64,000 bases of DNA. It comes from Echinococcus granulosus (taxonomy: Eukaryota; Platyhelminthes; Cestoda; Cyclophyllidea; Taeniidae). The stretch lies in the NCBI RefSeq assembly GCF_000524195.1, contig NW_020170425.1:386163-450162 (forward strand). The letters run 5' to 3'. The notes under the pieces were generated by a model that had not been told where the DNA came from, made no database searches, and was given only the letters and a program-made list of their open reading frames with translations. The translations under genes and the position numbers were made by a program. This document shows positions 27,501-44,800 of the stretch, piece by piece (the first letter of the stretch is position 1; the number at the start of each line of letters is the position of its first letter).

Positions 27501-29158
27501 CTTTAGAGCACAAATACTTTATTATTTTTTCACTTAATAAAGGGTTGGATCTTCATCCATTGTCATTCTTAAAGGGTTTATTGAACAATTCCGTTAGCCT
27601 AAGCCTAGTTTGTATTCTGATCGCCTTCCCCTTGTAGCCTCTTCCCTGAATCCGGTGTCAAATGACACTATATGCCTAGTTTGTGACGATGGGGGAACGG
27701 AGGAAGATGAGTTGGTGGGCTGCTCCACTTGTCCCAACGCCTTCCATCCAAACTGCCACAACCCGCCCTTGCGCTCGGCGAACCGACGCGCCCCCTGGGT
27801 GTGCTCCGTGTGTCGCATCAGTCGCTCCGTTTCGGGCGGTCTCTCTGCCATGGGACAGTCGCTCCGCCTCCGGGCTTCCAGTCGGGTCAACCGCAAAAGC
27901 AGGTATCACCTTCTTTCTCTTTGTCAGGCTCCGCTTTCATTCAATATGCCTTTATACATTTCTAAATTTGACTTTCATGGTATATAAAGTGCATTACCAG
28001 CTTTTTCCTGATTCGGTTTTGCCGCTTTCTTTTCAGCTACCTTCGACTTCATCGAGTCCAGACAACACCGAAGAAGCGACCGCGTCCGATTTCTGATGAT
28101 GACGACAGCTCTGATGAGGAGTCGGATGATGATTCACGAAAAGAAGATGAAGAGGAGGTAGAGGAGGAGGAAAGAGCGAACGACACTGAAACAACTGAAG
28201 AGCAGGCGGATGAGCGAGCGGTCTTTGCTCCACCAGCCAAGCGACTTAGGATTGCGCCACAATTCACCTGTGCTGACCTCATAACCGCCGTCCGAAGACA
28301 CCGCAGTTCATGGCCCTTCCAGGAGCCTGTTGACCCGAAAGAGGTATGACACAATTCCCCTTAATTTTCTAGCCCCACCTTCGCCTTTGCATTTCAAGAC
28401 TGAAACATTTTATGCTCGCACAGTATCATAGGCATGGTGGAATGTAACAATGCATTCCTATGCGATTTCCTATGTATATCGAACGGCTTTTGTTCAAAAC
28501 CGCGTCGCAAAGTTTAACTAGGGTTTGTTTTTCACCAAGATGTATTGGGTACACAAGATATTCGTTATTCGTCAAAAATGTCTTTGCAGGTACCCGACTA
28601 CTATGAGATAGTGGTGGATCCCATAGACCTTTCTATGATTAACAGTTGGCTTGAAAATGGTCGTTACGAGGGCGCCGAGGGTCCAAGGTTTCTCTCTGAG
28701 GACCTGGCGAAGATGTTCTTTAATGCCGAACTCTACAATAGCGCTGACTCTGACATCTGGAAGGCGGGATCGCATTTGGAGAATTACGTACAATCTCTCT
28801 TCAAAAAGTTTGCTCCACGTAAGCCTGGTTCACTACTTGTAGCTCTTTGTAGCCTACCTTCCACATCGTCTTTTTTAAACTGTAATAACATCTAGAGGTG
28901 GGTTTGGTTAGGATACGGTGATTCTTCGTGTTGGTTCGATGAACGTGAAAGGTCCGCATTTGTAAATTGAATCGTGACCCACTTTCGCCTCGTTTTTTTG
29001 TGAATGCCAACAACTCGCTCATTAACATCGACCACACCAAATAAAAACACCGCTTTTTGTCTTTATTTCATCACTTAGGCAATATTTCGCCTTTGCTTAA
29101 TTTCCTACTCTTTCCCTTCATTTTAGCCGTGAGCTACAAGCGCGACAAATTAAATTAA
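21522..29158 (+). CDS. BAZ1B: BAZ1-family chromatin-remodelling subunit, closest to BAZ1B/WSTF
   Basis: Sixteen exons join in phase to 1,622 residues: 21522-21958, 21990-22128, 22189-22241, 22279-22444, 22483-22716, 22785-23053, 23287-23818, 23918-24359, 24742-25432, 25503-25575, 25812-26354, 26711-27167, 27638-27902, 28037-28343, 28590-28818, 29127-29158. Domains in order: WAC (about 1-150; MPLLGN, KIWTCRVTGRANLTYKEA), DDT (about 480-550), WHIM region (VKSRR at about 785, GTDRRDRRYW at about 848), PHD finger 1 (about 1210-1257, complete Cys4-His-Cys3), PHD finger 2 (about 1356-1403, also complete), an acidic stretch, and a bromodomain (about 1510-1605) keeping the acetyl-lysine Asn in ELYNSADS. 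BAZ1 proteins pair with an ISWI ATPase and guide nucleosome spacing in the nucleus. MTPEQQKAYL and ELGIQLSKIPIT resemble BAZ1B more than BAZ1A, but human BAZ1B has one PHD finger; fly Acf1 has two. Human BAZ1B is 1,483 residues. Least certain is the exon 9 acceptor. Intron 10 uses a GC donor. Confidence 0.9.
21959..21989 (+). other. 31-nt intron in the BAZ1-like gene
   Basis: The sequence runs from gtaagcc to ctcttag, and removing it keeps the WAC-domain frame (SNKP then IRATILG). Introns 3 and 4 of the same gene are 37 and 38 nt. Such tiny introns clustered near the 5' end are typical of flatworm genes. Confidence 0.8.
25576..25811 (+). other. Apparent GC-AG intron in the BAZ1-like gene
   Basis: Exon 10 ends CTCAAG and the intron begins gcaagt, the usual form of the rare GC donor; it ends ttttatag. 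Splicing here joins phase 0 to phase 0 (NVLLK then NVYETEIHLRDGGLGG), matching the region before GGLG in vertebrate BAZ1B. I see no GT donor nearby that gives the same frame. Confidence 0.65.
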
Positions 29159-31885
29159 GCCATCTGCGTCATTTTACTTACTATCCCGTTTGTGTCACGT
29201 TGCACTGTAAAGACTTAACATCGGATAAAAGGGCATACTATAGGTGCCATGCTGCTGCATTGCCTATGTCTGACATCTCTGTATAAAAAGACCAAACGAA
29301 AAACATTGAAAGCTACTGGCTTGCCGCATTTTTGATTTCGGGGAGTCATTTCACTACTCAAAAACATTAAGATTTATACACCCATCCCCTCATTCGCCCC
29401 TTCCTCTCTTGAAGTACTCCTTTTATACAGTGGCTACCCTTCCCCCTCTCCGCGACTCGGCAGATGGATTTGACCACTTGATTCTTATGTTTGTGTTCGA
29501 CCTCATTGGAACTCCGACCCTCCTAGATGTGTGCATACTTAGCTGCAACGCTGCATTTATTCTAGTATTAATACAAGGTACCACCTTTTGCTTTTGCGCG
29601 TTCTTAAAAGTCCATTTGTTTGCTGTCCGTAGGCCTTGGGGGGATATCACTGCTTGCAGTTCAACTATCTCAGCATGACGGAACTTGATGCCATGGAACT
29701 TGAGGACCTGCCAGTATTTGCATTCATGGGGTTTGCGTGACGGGGGAGCCTCACTTAACTGATAAACACTAATGCACGGATCCGAGTGGGCTTTCGACAA
29801 GCCCATATTTGTATCAAGACATTTTCAGCGCTCCTATTTGGGACTATACTACGGGGATATACGGTATTCTGCGGTTCCTTTGTGACGAGGCGTTGTGGTA
29901 TAACACGTCACGCAAGGGCAAAGGAGATACTAACAGTCCGGAAGCCATATTCTGTAGGAAAAGCGCACCTCAAAAGAGGCTGGGGAACTTGCAGTCAACC
30001 ATACGGCTAAACATTTAGCTAACTGGGAAGGGTACCAGATTCTTTGGGGTATCACAAAGACTAGGGTGATTGCTCCTATGCGGTAAATAGTCCAGCCTGG
30101 CTGAATGGTGACACATCCAACTTTATCGAACTAAAATAAGTCTAATGGAAGACATAAAACACAGCTGTTGCCCCAATATATTCAATCGGTTTGTGTTAAG
30201 TGCCATAAACATTAAAAACAGCAAGACAATCATAAATAGGCTCCATACTTTAGTCAAGAAATCCTTATTTTTTGTTGCTATGCTTCTTTCAGACGATAGA
30301 ACTCTTCCACTGTATTGCCAGCATAAGTTAAAACAAATTATTTCAATAAGGCCGTTTACTGCTTAACAACAATATTTGAATTAGCTTATAATCAAATAAA
30401 CGCTTGCAGTATATTGCGCACTTTTGTGCCTTACAGTGAGACGGACTTTGTTTGAACTAATGTCGTTGTTGGAGGGCGTCTCGATTCCACTTGCTACTCG
30501 TTCCTACGCGTCCGTGGGTGTCCTTTATGCAATCTTATCCCATCATGTTTCATTTTTTCATACTTGGGACATCCGATTGGAGGTAATGTGGTACACAATT
30601 TAACAGACCGATCACTTAGTGAATTTAATGTCTCTGACATTTGGAATTAACATTGCAAGTATTTTACATGAGTGTTAGCCTCTTGCATCTTCTTAAAAGG
30701 CATCTTATGAGAATTGGTTTTGATGAACCAGGGATCAACGCTCTCAAGTCTAGCTGCCACCGCCTTGTATAGGATCATAATACATTAACACCCAGCACAC
30801 ATGCTTGCAAGCATCTGCATAACTCTTTTCCTTATAAAGTAAGTCATCTGAATAAAGAGACGCAATTTTCATCCCATGATAATTTTTTCTCGTCTTGTTT
30901 CTTCAAGCATGCCCAAGTACATTTTTTTCTCCTTGGTACCGAGAACTTGCACAAGCAAGCCAATTCGTGGACTTTATTTTTGCTCTCTGGTGTCCACTAA
31001 GATATCTCACCTTAGTAGAGGCCTGCTATTAATTGAGCATTGCCAGTGGGCGGCGAATTTATTCATACCGTCCATTTCAATTTGGGTATGGCAATTGTAC
31101 ATTCCCCTACTCACGTCACTTTTTGTTGCTAATCCTCCTCATATTTGCCAACGCAATAAATGTTGTTTCTATCTACCTCATCGTTTTCCTTAGTCTTTTT
31201 ATCCTGAATAAGCTTCTGATTCTTCATTGTGATCTGGGGTTCGTCTGGGTGGCGTTTAATTCCTTAGCTCCAACTAGGTTTATTCGACTGTCAGGTTTAA
31301 TCGTTAATGGCTCTACTAACAAAGGTATGCGTAGCGTCTCTTATCTACAATTCTACTTTCATATACCTGAGGCATACGTAAGAATTCATCGGTCGATGGG
31401 ACTCCGAGTGCAGGTTCTTGACTGTCCCTGCCACACTATTCTGCGCAAATGTGTTGATGAATGTTGGGAAGTGTGTACTACTCTCCGTCTAAAATAACTT
31501 CCTACTGGTCCAATGTGAGAGTGGCCAAGCAGAGTGGTTTGTGAGTGTGGGAGCAGCCACCGTGGCCCGCCCTTTTATTGCACCCATGTGTGCTAGTGCT
31601 TATGGGTGCCGTCAACTGAGAATCGAGAACAACTGACGACTATTGGAAATGGATTGCACTCACTCAATGTGACAAAGACCATTGTTTACATTTTCCGAGG
31701 TATTGACTTATATAATATCGCCGATCGACATCCTCCCTAATGGGTTTTTACAATTAATCCGTGAAATCGTTTCACTTTCGCTCGCCGACACTGTGAAATA
31801 CTCTGTATTTAGCGTCATCTGGCTTCATAACATTTTGCGCTCAGCTGACGTTTGATTGCTTTTTTCTCCTGCGTCATTCACCAGA
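29159..31885. other. Intergenic stretch with exon-like fragments
   Basis: Downstream of the BAZ1-like stop I see no complete gene. At about 30433-30582 on plus, a frame (RRTLFELMSLLEGVSIPLAT, then VLYAILSHHVSFFHTWDIRL) follows an acceptor-like gccttacag and ends at GAG|gtaatg, like an isolated internal exon. A frame at 29409-29678 (plus) overlaps one at 29423-29806 (minus); neither shows a family. These pieces may be 5' parts of the FBXW7-like relic downstream or unrelated debris. Confidence 0.25.
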
Positions 31886-34050
31886 CTACTTTAGGTACGG
31901 AGTTATTTTTGGAGGGTAATATGGTATTATGTCGAATAAGTGATCTGTGCTGTCATTCCGTAGTTTATTTACTTAAGGTATCTCACAACTGGCGTGCGCT
32001 CAGCAGCGATCTTATTTCGAGGAGACGCATTTGTCGTCGGTTGAATACATCCAAATAATGGTCTAGGGGCCATTTGCATCTTACTTTGCAGTCACAAGTG
32101 CTCGACGAATACATCGGTCCCAATAATCAAATTGAGTTGATCTCTTTGCGTGCTGCAACTTCATTTAGAATCTCTCTAATCCTCTCCTAAATTGTGTACT
32201 TACATGGAAGGCGGCTTTCTGCAGGACCATCACATCAAATGCAACTGACGTTGCGGCTCTGAATTTATCAAGGTATTTGCCAGGTCATCAGGCATGTAGC
32301 TTCTTGTCATTCGGTTAGTGGAAATATTGTGTTTCGTTCGACTTCACGACATTTCGAATGCTGGTAGCATCCAAGCCCATGTCCTCATTATCTCATCTCA
32401 AGCCATGTTAGCGCAATAAATGAAGTGCATAAACGTTGCAGACGCAGATGGACCGCATCATCGCCTGCCTCAAGGTGTACGAAGAGTGGGCAACAATCGC
32501 CTCTGATGACTCTAGCATTTGTGTATGGGATAACACGGTCAATAAAAGTTTGGCTTGGCTCCCAAGTCACATTGGGGGCGTGTGGATGATGGTTGTGTTG
32601 TTGTAGTGTCAGGCAGCACTTCTTCTTGAGTCCGGTTCGACCGACCGGACGATGCGGGTCTGGCGTCCTGCCGGTGCCGAGTGGCCCTTCGTCATGTCCC
32701 CCTCCACCAACCTCTCCACCATTCATTGCATCCCCGCCTCCTCTTCCATACATGAAAGCCAAACAGATGGGGAGTCTCATCGTCAGTGATAGTCGTGATG
32801 CTACCCTCTGACTGGAATATCCACTATGGCGTGTCATCAAATTCTTCAAGGTTATTCACACATCCTAGATCTACTTTGATCCGTTTCGATAGCACTTTAG
32901 TATCATTCACGGCAATTGTTAACAGCAATTAAAAAGTTTTATTAATTAAATGCCGGAACCTAAATAAAGNNNNNNNNNNNNNNNNNNNNNNNNNNNNNNN
33001 NNNNNNNNNNNNNNNNNNNNNNNNNNNNNNNNNNNNNNNNNNNNNNNNNNNNNNNNNNNNNNNNNNNNNAGTTCTTCTTAGTGGTATGAGGGATTTTTGC
33101 GCACCATGCATACTCGTTTCTTGGATGATTGGCTTGCGCTATGATTGGGAGCGTAGGGGACGAGAGGTGCGAGTTTAAAGTAAAGTTACCATGCATGTGT
33201 AATTTACACATGCCTTTCTAACCCCTTAGCACCTATTATTGCATTGTCAGTTTTCTTACTGGGAATGAAAAATGAATTTGTTACGACATTCCCAAAATTT
33301 CTGCACGTGACCTTCGGCATAGCTAGTACCGCAGTCTGTACGTTTCTTAGCTGGAACATCCAGGGTTGCATTGCAGTGTTTCAGTCATACGGCCATGGAG
33401 TGTGTTCTCTACCCCGTCGGTCACCTGCGGGCCATCCACTGTCTGTTTTCATGACTCACACATCGACCCTGGAAGCCACGACCTAAACAGTATGTGTGTG
33501 AAGTACTTTGAGCCGTGCCTGTTTGCACGTCCCCTTTCACCACACTGACCGGTTTTATACCCTCCTCTTGACGTCGTACATGTTATCTCAGGGGGTGTGG
33601 ATACCAGCATTCTTGTACGGAAACTCCATACTAATCGTCTGCAGCATATCTCCGTGGAGCATCGCTTCTTGACCAATGAAATTACTCTCGGCTCCATGTC
33701 ATCTCTAACAGCGCCGACGCTGCCATCGGCGAATGGGATGATGTCTGACCACCGTGCTCATATTTTTACTGGTAACCTCCTACTGAGCTTGCTTCAGTAA
33801 CTTTTGCTTTGCACTTATCTTTATCTATTCCAGGTTCCAACAAGCAAATTCGTCCGTGACATTATTCGTCGATCACCGAGTCCTCCCAACGGCTTGTGTG
33901 TGGGTTAGGAGCTTGTAACGGCTCGAAGCTGCCAACCCAGTTCATTGTCTTTGATTTTGGTGACATATACCACGTGTACCAGTGCAAGGCATCCGCAACG
34001 ACGCGCTTCGACGATGTAAGAAGCAGATGCCTCGATGACCTCCCTATGTC
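31886..34050 (+). pseudogene. Decayed FBXW7 (Cdc4/archipelago) F-box and WD40 copy
   Basis: Fragments follow FBXW7 order. F-box: about 31886-32056, LGTEL... then VSHNWRALSSDLISRRRICR. Linker after the F-box: 32211-32290, TWKAAFCRT then LPGH, matching the WK.AY..R ... L.GH segment. First blades: 32448-32660, WATIASDDSSICVWD, HIGGVW, SGSTDRTMRVW. Next: 32771-32808, IVSDSRDATL. After the gap: 33500-33710, CVKYFEP, HVISGGVDTSILV; then in another frame SNSADAAIGEWDD. C-terminal exon from 33834: SKFVRDII, then in a shifted frame CNGSKLPTQFIVFDFGDI. Frame stops lie at 32604-32606, 32809-32811 and 33546-33548. There are several frame changes, about one blade is missing before 33834, and invariant WD40 positions are lost. 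Acceptor sites remain (before 32448 and 33834), so this is a decayed duplicated gene rather than a retrocopy. FBXW7 itself is the substrate receptor of an SCF ubiquitin ligase. Assembly error near the gap cannot explain all the substitutions. Confidence 0.8.
32970..33069. other. Assembly gap (100 N)
   Basis: Exactly 100 N inside the FBXW7 relic, between the SRDATL blade and the VKYFEP blade. Missing bases here may hide a fourth blade. Confidence 0.99.
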
Positions 34051-35569
34051 CAGTGTGAACATTCCTACCTTTTTGATCGCTCTTCGAGAAAGAAAACTCT
34101 TCAGTTAACGCAACCCATCTTCCATCGCGCCGTAAGTTATGGCCAATTCCGAGTATATGTTTCTGCATTTATTCTTTACTGAAAAATCCTATGACCTCAC
34201 TGTTTTATCACTTTGTGATCATGATTAAATCTCAGCTTATTGAACTGACGGGGATTTCTCGTGTTGTTTATGATGCTTATTGACAGTAAATTGCTAATTA
34301 CGAAGTTTTAGGCATTTACAATTCTCCTTAGAAATAAGACTCACAATTACATTACGAGACTCATGATTTTAGTTGAGGTGTGAATAGTGTATGCTCTGGG
34401 GGTTTGTCGTCGTAAGGTCCTGTAGACTTCGTTGATACCCTGTCAGTGGTCATTGCTTAAATGTTGAGCATTGGGGACCTAACAGGGTCGTAACATCGTG
34501 CAACCATTCCCACATGTTGTATCTGCCTCTAAGAAATATAACTAATCATTGGTAAATAAATTTATAGGTATGATTACTTGATACATCTTAGCAACAAATG
34601 TAGAATAAGTTGAGGTCCCCCAGTTAGTTATGACAACAAATCTATGCATATATCAGGGTGAAATAGAAATCTCTGGTATTAAAACAACAAACGGTAATTT
34701 CTAATTCAGTTGGAAGCATAAATGGGGGGGGGGGGTTTTACCTGAATAAAATAGGTGTAATGCTTTAATAGTCCATCTAACCCGACGCCAAGTTACGCAG
34801 GCAACTGAGTCTCCGCGGGTTCAACATGTTCTGCGAACTATGCCAGTAGCCCTTCAGCCCTACCATACGTCCGTAGTGATGTAGCTTCCCGAGACTTCCC
34901 AAAAAGCGAAAAAAGGCACAATGGCTGGGCAGGTTGTGTATTATCGACCTAGAAAAGAACTGGGGCTACTGGCATGACTTAAAGGCCATGGTCTCTAAAG
35001 AAGTTGCAAGATCTTTGAGTATTCTCAAAGCCTGAAAGAAGTGTTATATGAATATTTTACGTACTACATTACATATTCGGCCATGGTACAATGAATCCTT
35101 GCAAATTCAGGAAATACGCTGGAGAAGCACATAAGTGGTGGCGACATATGACACTTTGGAGTAATGACATTGTTTAACCATTAAATCCGCAAAAACTGCC
35201 CTTTAGTAATGAGAAACTGCCAAGAGCCGAATACATGGTAATGGTTTATTTATTGGGGGTACTTAAAGTAACGAATAACGAAGTGAAATAGTGGATGTGA
35301 GGCAGATTAACTGTGCATCCTGTAACAGTTAGCGGACGTGAAGAGGTTAATTTTCCTTCAAACACACTATTTAATGCTAATTAACAAGTGTAGGGCTTAA
35401 GACTAATGTCTTTTTTATAAAAAACACTGTCTTTGTTTTATAAGGAGTGCATACTATATATTAAAGCTCCTTTACTCGGGTTAGACTTTCAAAGCATTTT
35501 TTGTTTGAACGCCCTCTTTTTTGCTCGGTTGACTTGATTTGATAGCTCTCACATTGCTTTTATGTGAAG
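34051..35569. other. Intergenic, no gene seen
   Basis: AT-rich sequence between the FBXW7 relic and the S6 kinase start. No frame is convincing. It should contain the S6 kinase promoter and 5' UTR. The only distinct feature is a 12-G run at 34724-34735. Confidence 0.5.
34724..34735 (+). repeat. Homopolymer of 12 G
   Basis: Twelve consecutive G in otherwise AT-rich DNA. It may be a polymorphic mononucleotide repeat or a sequencing-sensitive site. Confidence 0.9.
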
Positions 35570-40815
<5,246 letters not shown>

Positions 40816-41801
40816 ATGTAAAGGAAACTTCATCCTGCTTCGCCCATCTACCTCCCTGCCTCTGACGTTGTGCCAACTGTCCCTATCTCCTGCCACTGGA
40901 AAGCAGTGTTTAAATCCACACCACATCTATATTTATCACCTGACCCTAAGTTGTATAGATTGAAAGAGGATGAGTTACAGTAAGCATTATCAACTTGCAG
41001 ACAAAAGGGCTTTTGTATGAGGATTCCTCGTGGTGACTGTGCTGATTATTGGTGGTTTTAATGATGATGCCGACTCACTGGAATGGTGCACACTTCAGTC
41101 GTCAACACCGTCCCCTGTGCATTATAGAGCTGCATTTTATTCGGGTCGCCGTATGCTTGTCAGGAACTCCAGTGCACTGCCATACGACGCCTTTCTGGCT
41201 TTCCAACAATTTTCTTCCTCAGCCCATTTTCCCCTTTCATCCCGTGAAACTGCTTGTGGTGTAGGTGTTAAGGTTTTGCCTTGTCTTATTTTCCAACTGG
41301 CCTTCCACGACTTTCTGAAGTCTGTTTTTATATTATCGACCTCCATCAAATCTTGTAATCGAGCAGTATTCATTTAGATTGTTCCCTTGATGAATTGCAA
41401 TAATAATGCATATGCTTACCATTTTCCTCTTATTTACAATTCTTTGGTATTTTTGCCTGTTTGTGTTTCTGCCTGTGTCGCCTCGGAAGGCCTGACCCAA
41501 TTGGTGGCTCACGGATTCATGTATCATTACTTTTTGAGTACAGCGCTTATGTACTTTGTGACATGAAGTGTTCGATGCGATTTACCATTCACCCCAGGTG
41601 ACATCCGAAATCATTGAGAGTTCTGCCGTCACCTTGGTGTATTTTCTACTGTAGCCTGAAGTTACGTTGTCATGAGGCTTGTGTTTGCATTTCTTTTCAC
41701 ATCTCTGCCTTTACTAGGGACACTCGATGATAAGGGCAAAACATTATTATTAATTGCTGTTGGACTTTGTCCTTTCGATTTTTATTTAGTGTTGGTTTTA
41801 A
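40816..41801. other. Spacer between S6 kinase and the BRE1-like gene
   Basis: About 1 kb containing the S6 kinase 3' end and the BRE1 upstream region on the same strand. Open frames at 41030-41377 and 41672-41947 show no family. No clear AATAAA follows the S6 kinase stop closely. Confidence 0.4.
41776..41801 (+). promoter_or_regulatory. Splice acceptor in the BRE1 5' UTR, possible trans-splice site
   Basis: A T-rich tract ends in tttttatttag at 41789, 12 bases before the ATG at 41802. As with the BAZ1-like and PET100-like genes, this may accept a spliced leader or end a 5' UTR intron. Confidence 0.4.
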
Positions 41802-44800
41802 ATGTCCAAACGAAGTCATTCCGACCAGCAGCCCTCCAGTGGTGGTGGGGAATCCATTCCAGGTGTTTCTGCTCCCAAGCGCCCATTTCTCTCGGGTTCA
41901 GAGCTTGTTCTATTCAGCCGTGTCCGATCTCTCGAGGAGTTGGATAAGCGCACCTTGCAATTGCAAAATAAGAAGCTCTATGAGGCTCTCACCGAGAAAC
42001 GTTCTGCTATTAGTGATTTACGGCAACGAATCGAGCAGCTGGAGAATAGACAGGCCAAAGATGATGCTCTACTCTGCGTCGTTAACCGCTACTGGAATCA
42101 GGTACAAAGTCCTTCCGGCATATTCACACTATTAATTAATACACACTTATTGTGAGTATTCGATAATTACTAATATCTTTTGTTCCAAAGTTTACAGCGA
42201 AGCCAGGTAATAACGTCAACTTCGAATTGTTCTCTTAGCGTTCTTTACCGATAACATATTAGGTTCTGTTTTTTGCTCATTTTAGTTGGATGAGGACTGC
42301 CTTCTCCTTCTGCAACGTTGTGAGGTTGATGTGGATGAGAAAGGTTTGTTTACTAATGCTGCATGTCTAGTTATATCAATGGGCATCGAACATCATTTGC
42401 ATTACCTTCTACGAATGCACGGTGTTAAAAGTGAAACGTTTAGCCTAAGTGAATTCTAACCCACATAAATTTCACTGATATTCTGGTCTTCGTCTCAACA
42501 TTCCGTTTTTTTAACCACAGTTTCAAATTCTGCCGAATCCTTCCTCAAACAATTGGCTTCCTGGGAAAAGGAAGAAGTTCCTGAGAAATTACAACAGCGA
42601 GTCCATTTTTCAAAGCGCATTATTGCCAGATTATTGAATTCTCTTGAGAAGTAATTCTTTTCCTCTATGCGCTTTTTGTATGTACCAGCTTTGGAGGAAT
42701 TGCGGTCAATTTTCTTTACTGTAAGGTTTCATTGAGCTAATGTGAAGAGTTTTTTTACGACGTAAAGAGGCGAGATGTATCAAACATTGTGTATGCTTGC
42801 AAAACTTTGATTGGGAATGCGTTCATCCATTGTGCTTGCATGTTTTGTCAGCATATTAAACCCTCATTTTGACGCTGTTCAATTTGGTTGTGAGGTCGAA
42901 CGTGTTAGTGATTATTTATTTAATGACTGATGTCATGCCACCTCCCCTGTCCAAGTGTGAATGTTGCGATACTTAGGTTGGATATGGGCTACATTCCTAC
43001 TGAAAAATGCACAATCCCTAATATTAACTCAACCGATCAATAAAAAAGTTTCAGACCTTATTAGTTGTATTACTCAATGTGGAAGCATCAATGGTTGTTA
43101 ATTTTCCTGCATCAAGTCTTAAAAGTGAATGCGGGGTTGCATTTCACTCGTACGTGCTCATCCCAGCTAACAAATGCGACATTAATTTCTTGCTTGACAA
43201 TATGATGCTAGTCCATGCTGCATGCAGCTGCTTTTCCCATTAGACTTTTCGTTCATCAAAGTCGTCTTCGTTCCCTTCTTGTGGATGAGTTGCAGTCGGA
43301 CAGGATTGTGAAGGCATCCACCGCCACCACATCCTCCAAGACCTCATCACGTCCCGGGGGAACAATTGAGGAAGAAAGTATGGAAAAGTCCAGCACTAAT
43401 GCTACTACTGCAGTAGATGATGGGGCTAAAACGGATGGTGTCTCCGCCTTGTCTTCAATTGAAAAGGTGATCGCTGCACTGAGGGAGGAGATCGCTGCTC
43501 TCTCCACCGAGAATGATCGGCTGCAATGTCTTTGCACCAGCATGCATGCCAATCACCGGCAGCAAAGTCTTCGTGTGAGTGCTACTTTTTCTGTGTATGT
43601 GTATGTGCGTCAGGTAATGTATGTTTTATTTATTTGTTGTTCTAAACTCGTTTTGTAGTGTTTAGTTCCTAATAAAGTACATTCACGCCCCACTGTTTGC
43701 CACAAACAGTCAGGTGTCGTTTTTTCAAAAGTGCTTTTTGGATGGCCGTTTTTTTCAATATATTTGAAACCAAGTTAGCCATAAATATTGCCATCTCTGC
43801 ATTTGTTTTGTAGTATTTATTGAGGTCGGTTTTTTATATAACAGTGTCTTTGGTGTGTCCAGATAGTTCTCAAATCGGCGGCAAATGGTTATTATGGCGT
43901 GGAAATTGGTATCTAGTCCTTGGGCACATAACTGGGATATAAATGACCGCTTATACAGTGCCTTGATTAGTCATCACCATTGAAGAAATATGCCATGGTT
44001 TATGCAGTGGAGCATTCTTCCTATGCAAGTGTTTAAGCTGTACCGTTACCTGCGCTGCATTTGTACCACCGTCGGGAGCTTAGGGGTAACGTTTCCATAG
44101 TTGATTTGTCTCATCATCGGTGTTGCATCGTATCATCACAGTTCTTATGGATTGTTTTTTTCTTTACATTTAACTGGCCCTTATTTACTACCCTCTTTAG
44201 TTTCTTCAGTCTGCTCGAAATTGCCAATTCAGAGCACCCGGTGATATAGCAGCTTCACTTGCTAATCTGAATTTTCATCAAATCGTAAATGGCAGTTTTT
44301 TTGCCCCGTATATTGATCCGAAGGACAAATACATTCATTATGGCTAGTATAACATTGCTACTAATATGTTTGACTCGGCAAATTTAGTAACCATTCATTC
44401 AAAATGTCATGCGTCGATGTGGTTTTCAGCTGGCAACTTACTTTTCTATGCTTTTTCTGTTCTGTTATGCCACCAGGAGCACCTCTTGACACAATTATCG
44501 AATACGAACGCTCCATTTAAAAATACCCTTGTTTATCGCTTCCATAATGTACACAATTTTTTTTAATTCGCAGGTGCTTGAGCTGCAAGATCAATGCCAG
44601 GCGAACTCCGACGCCGCTGATGAGTGGAAGGCGAAGTACGAAGATCTTGAGTACAAACTCCAGCAGTCCACCGCACAGCTTGCCATTCTCGATCATCGTC
44701 TTTATGATGCTCAGCAGTCGAAGAAGCTTCTTGAGGAAGAATTGGCTGCCTTAAAGGGCACATCTGGCTCTCCTGGGGGTTAGTTTTGGCTCCTTTTTTC

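Noticed and set aside
28106..28142. Hammerhead-ribozyme-like core (CTGATGAG ... CGAAA)
   Set aside because: It falls inside the acidic coding exon 14 of the BAZ1-like gene, the putative stem II has a wobble and an extra base, and no stems I or III are evident.
29423..29806. 127-codon minus-strand frame downstream of the BAZ1-like gene
   Set aside because: No recognised family, an overlapping plus-strand frame, and no splice partners; probably chance.
32388..32849. 153-codon minus-strand frame
   Set aside because: It is the antisense of the FBXW7 relic blades; the plus strand carries the recognisable WD40 motifs.
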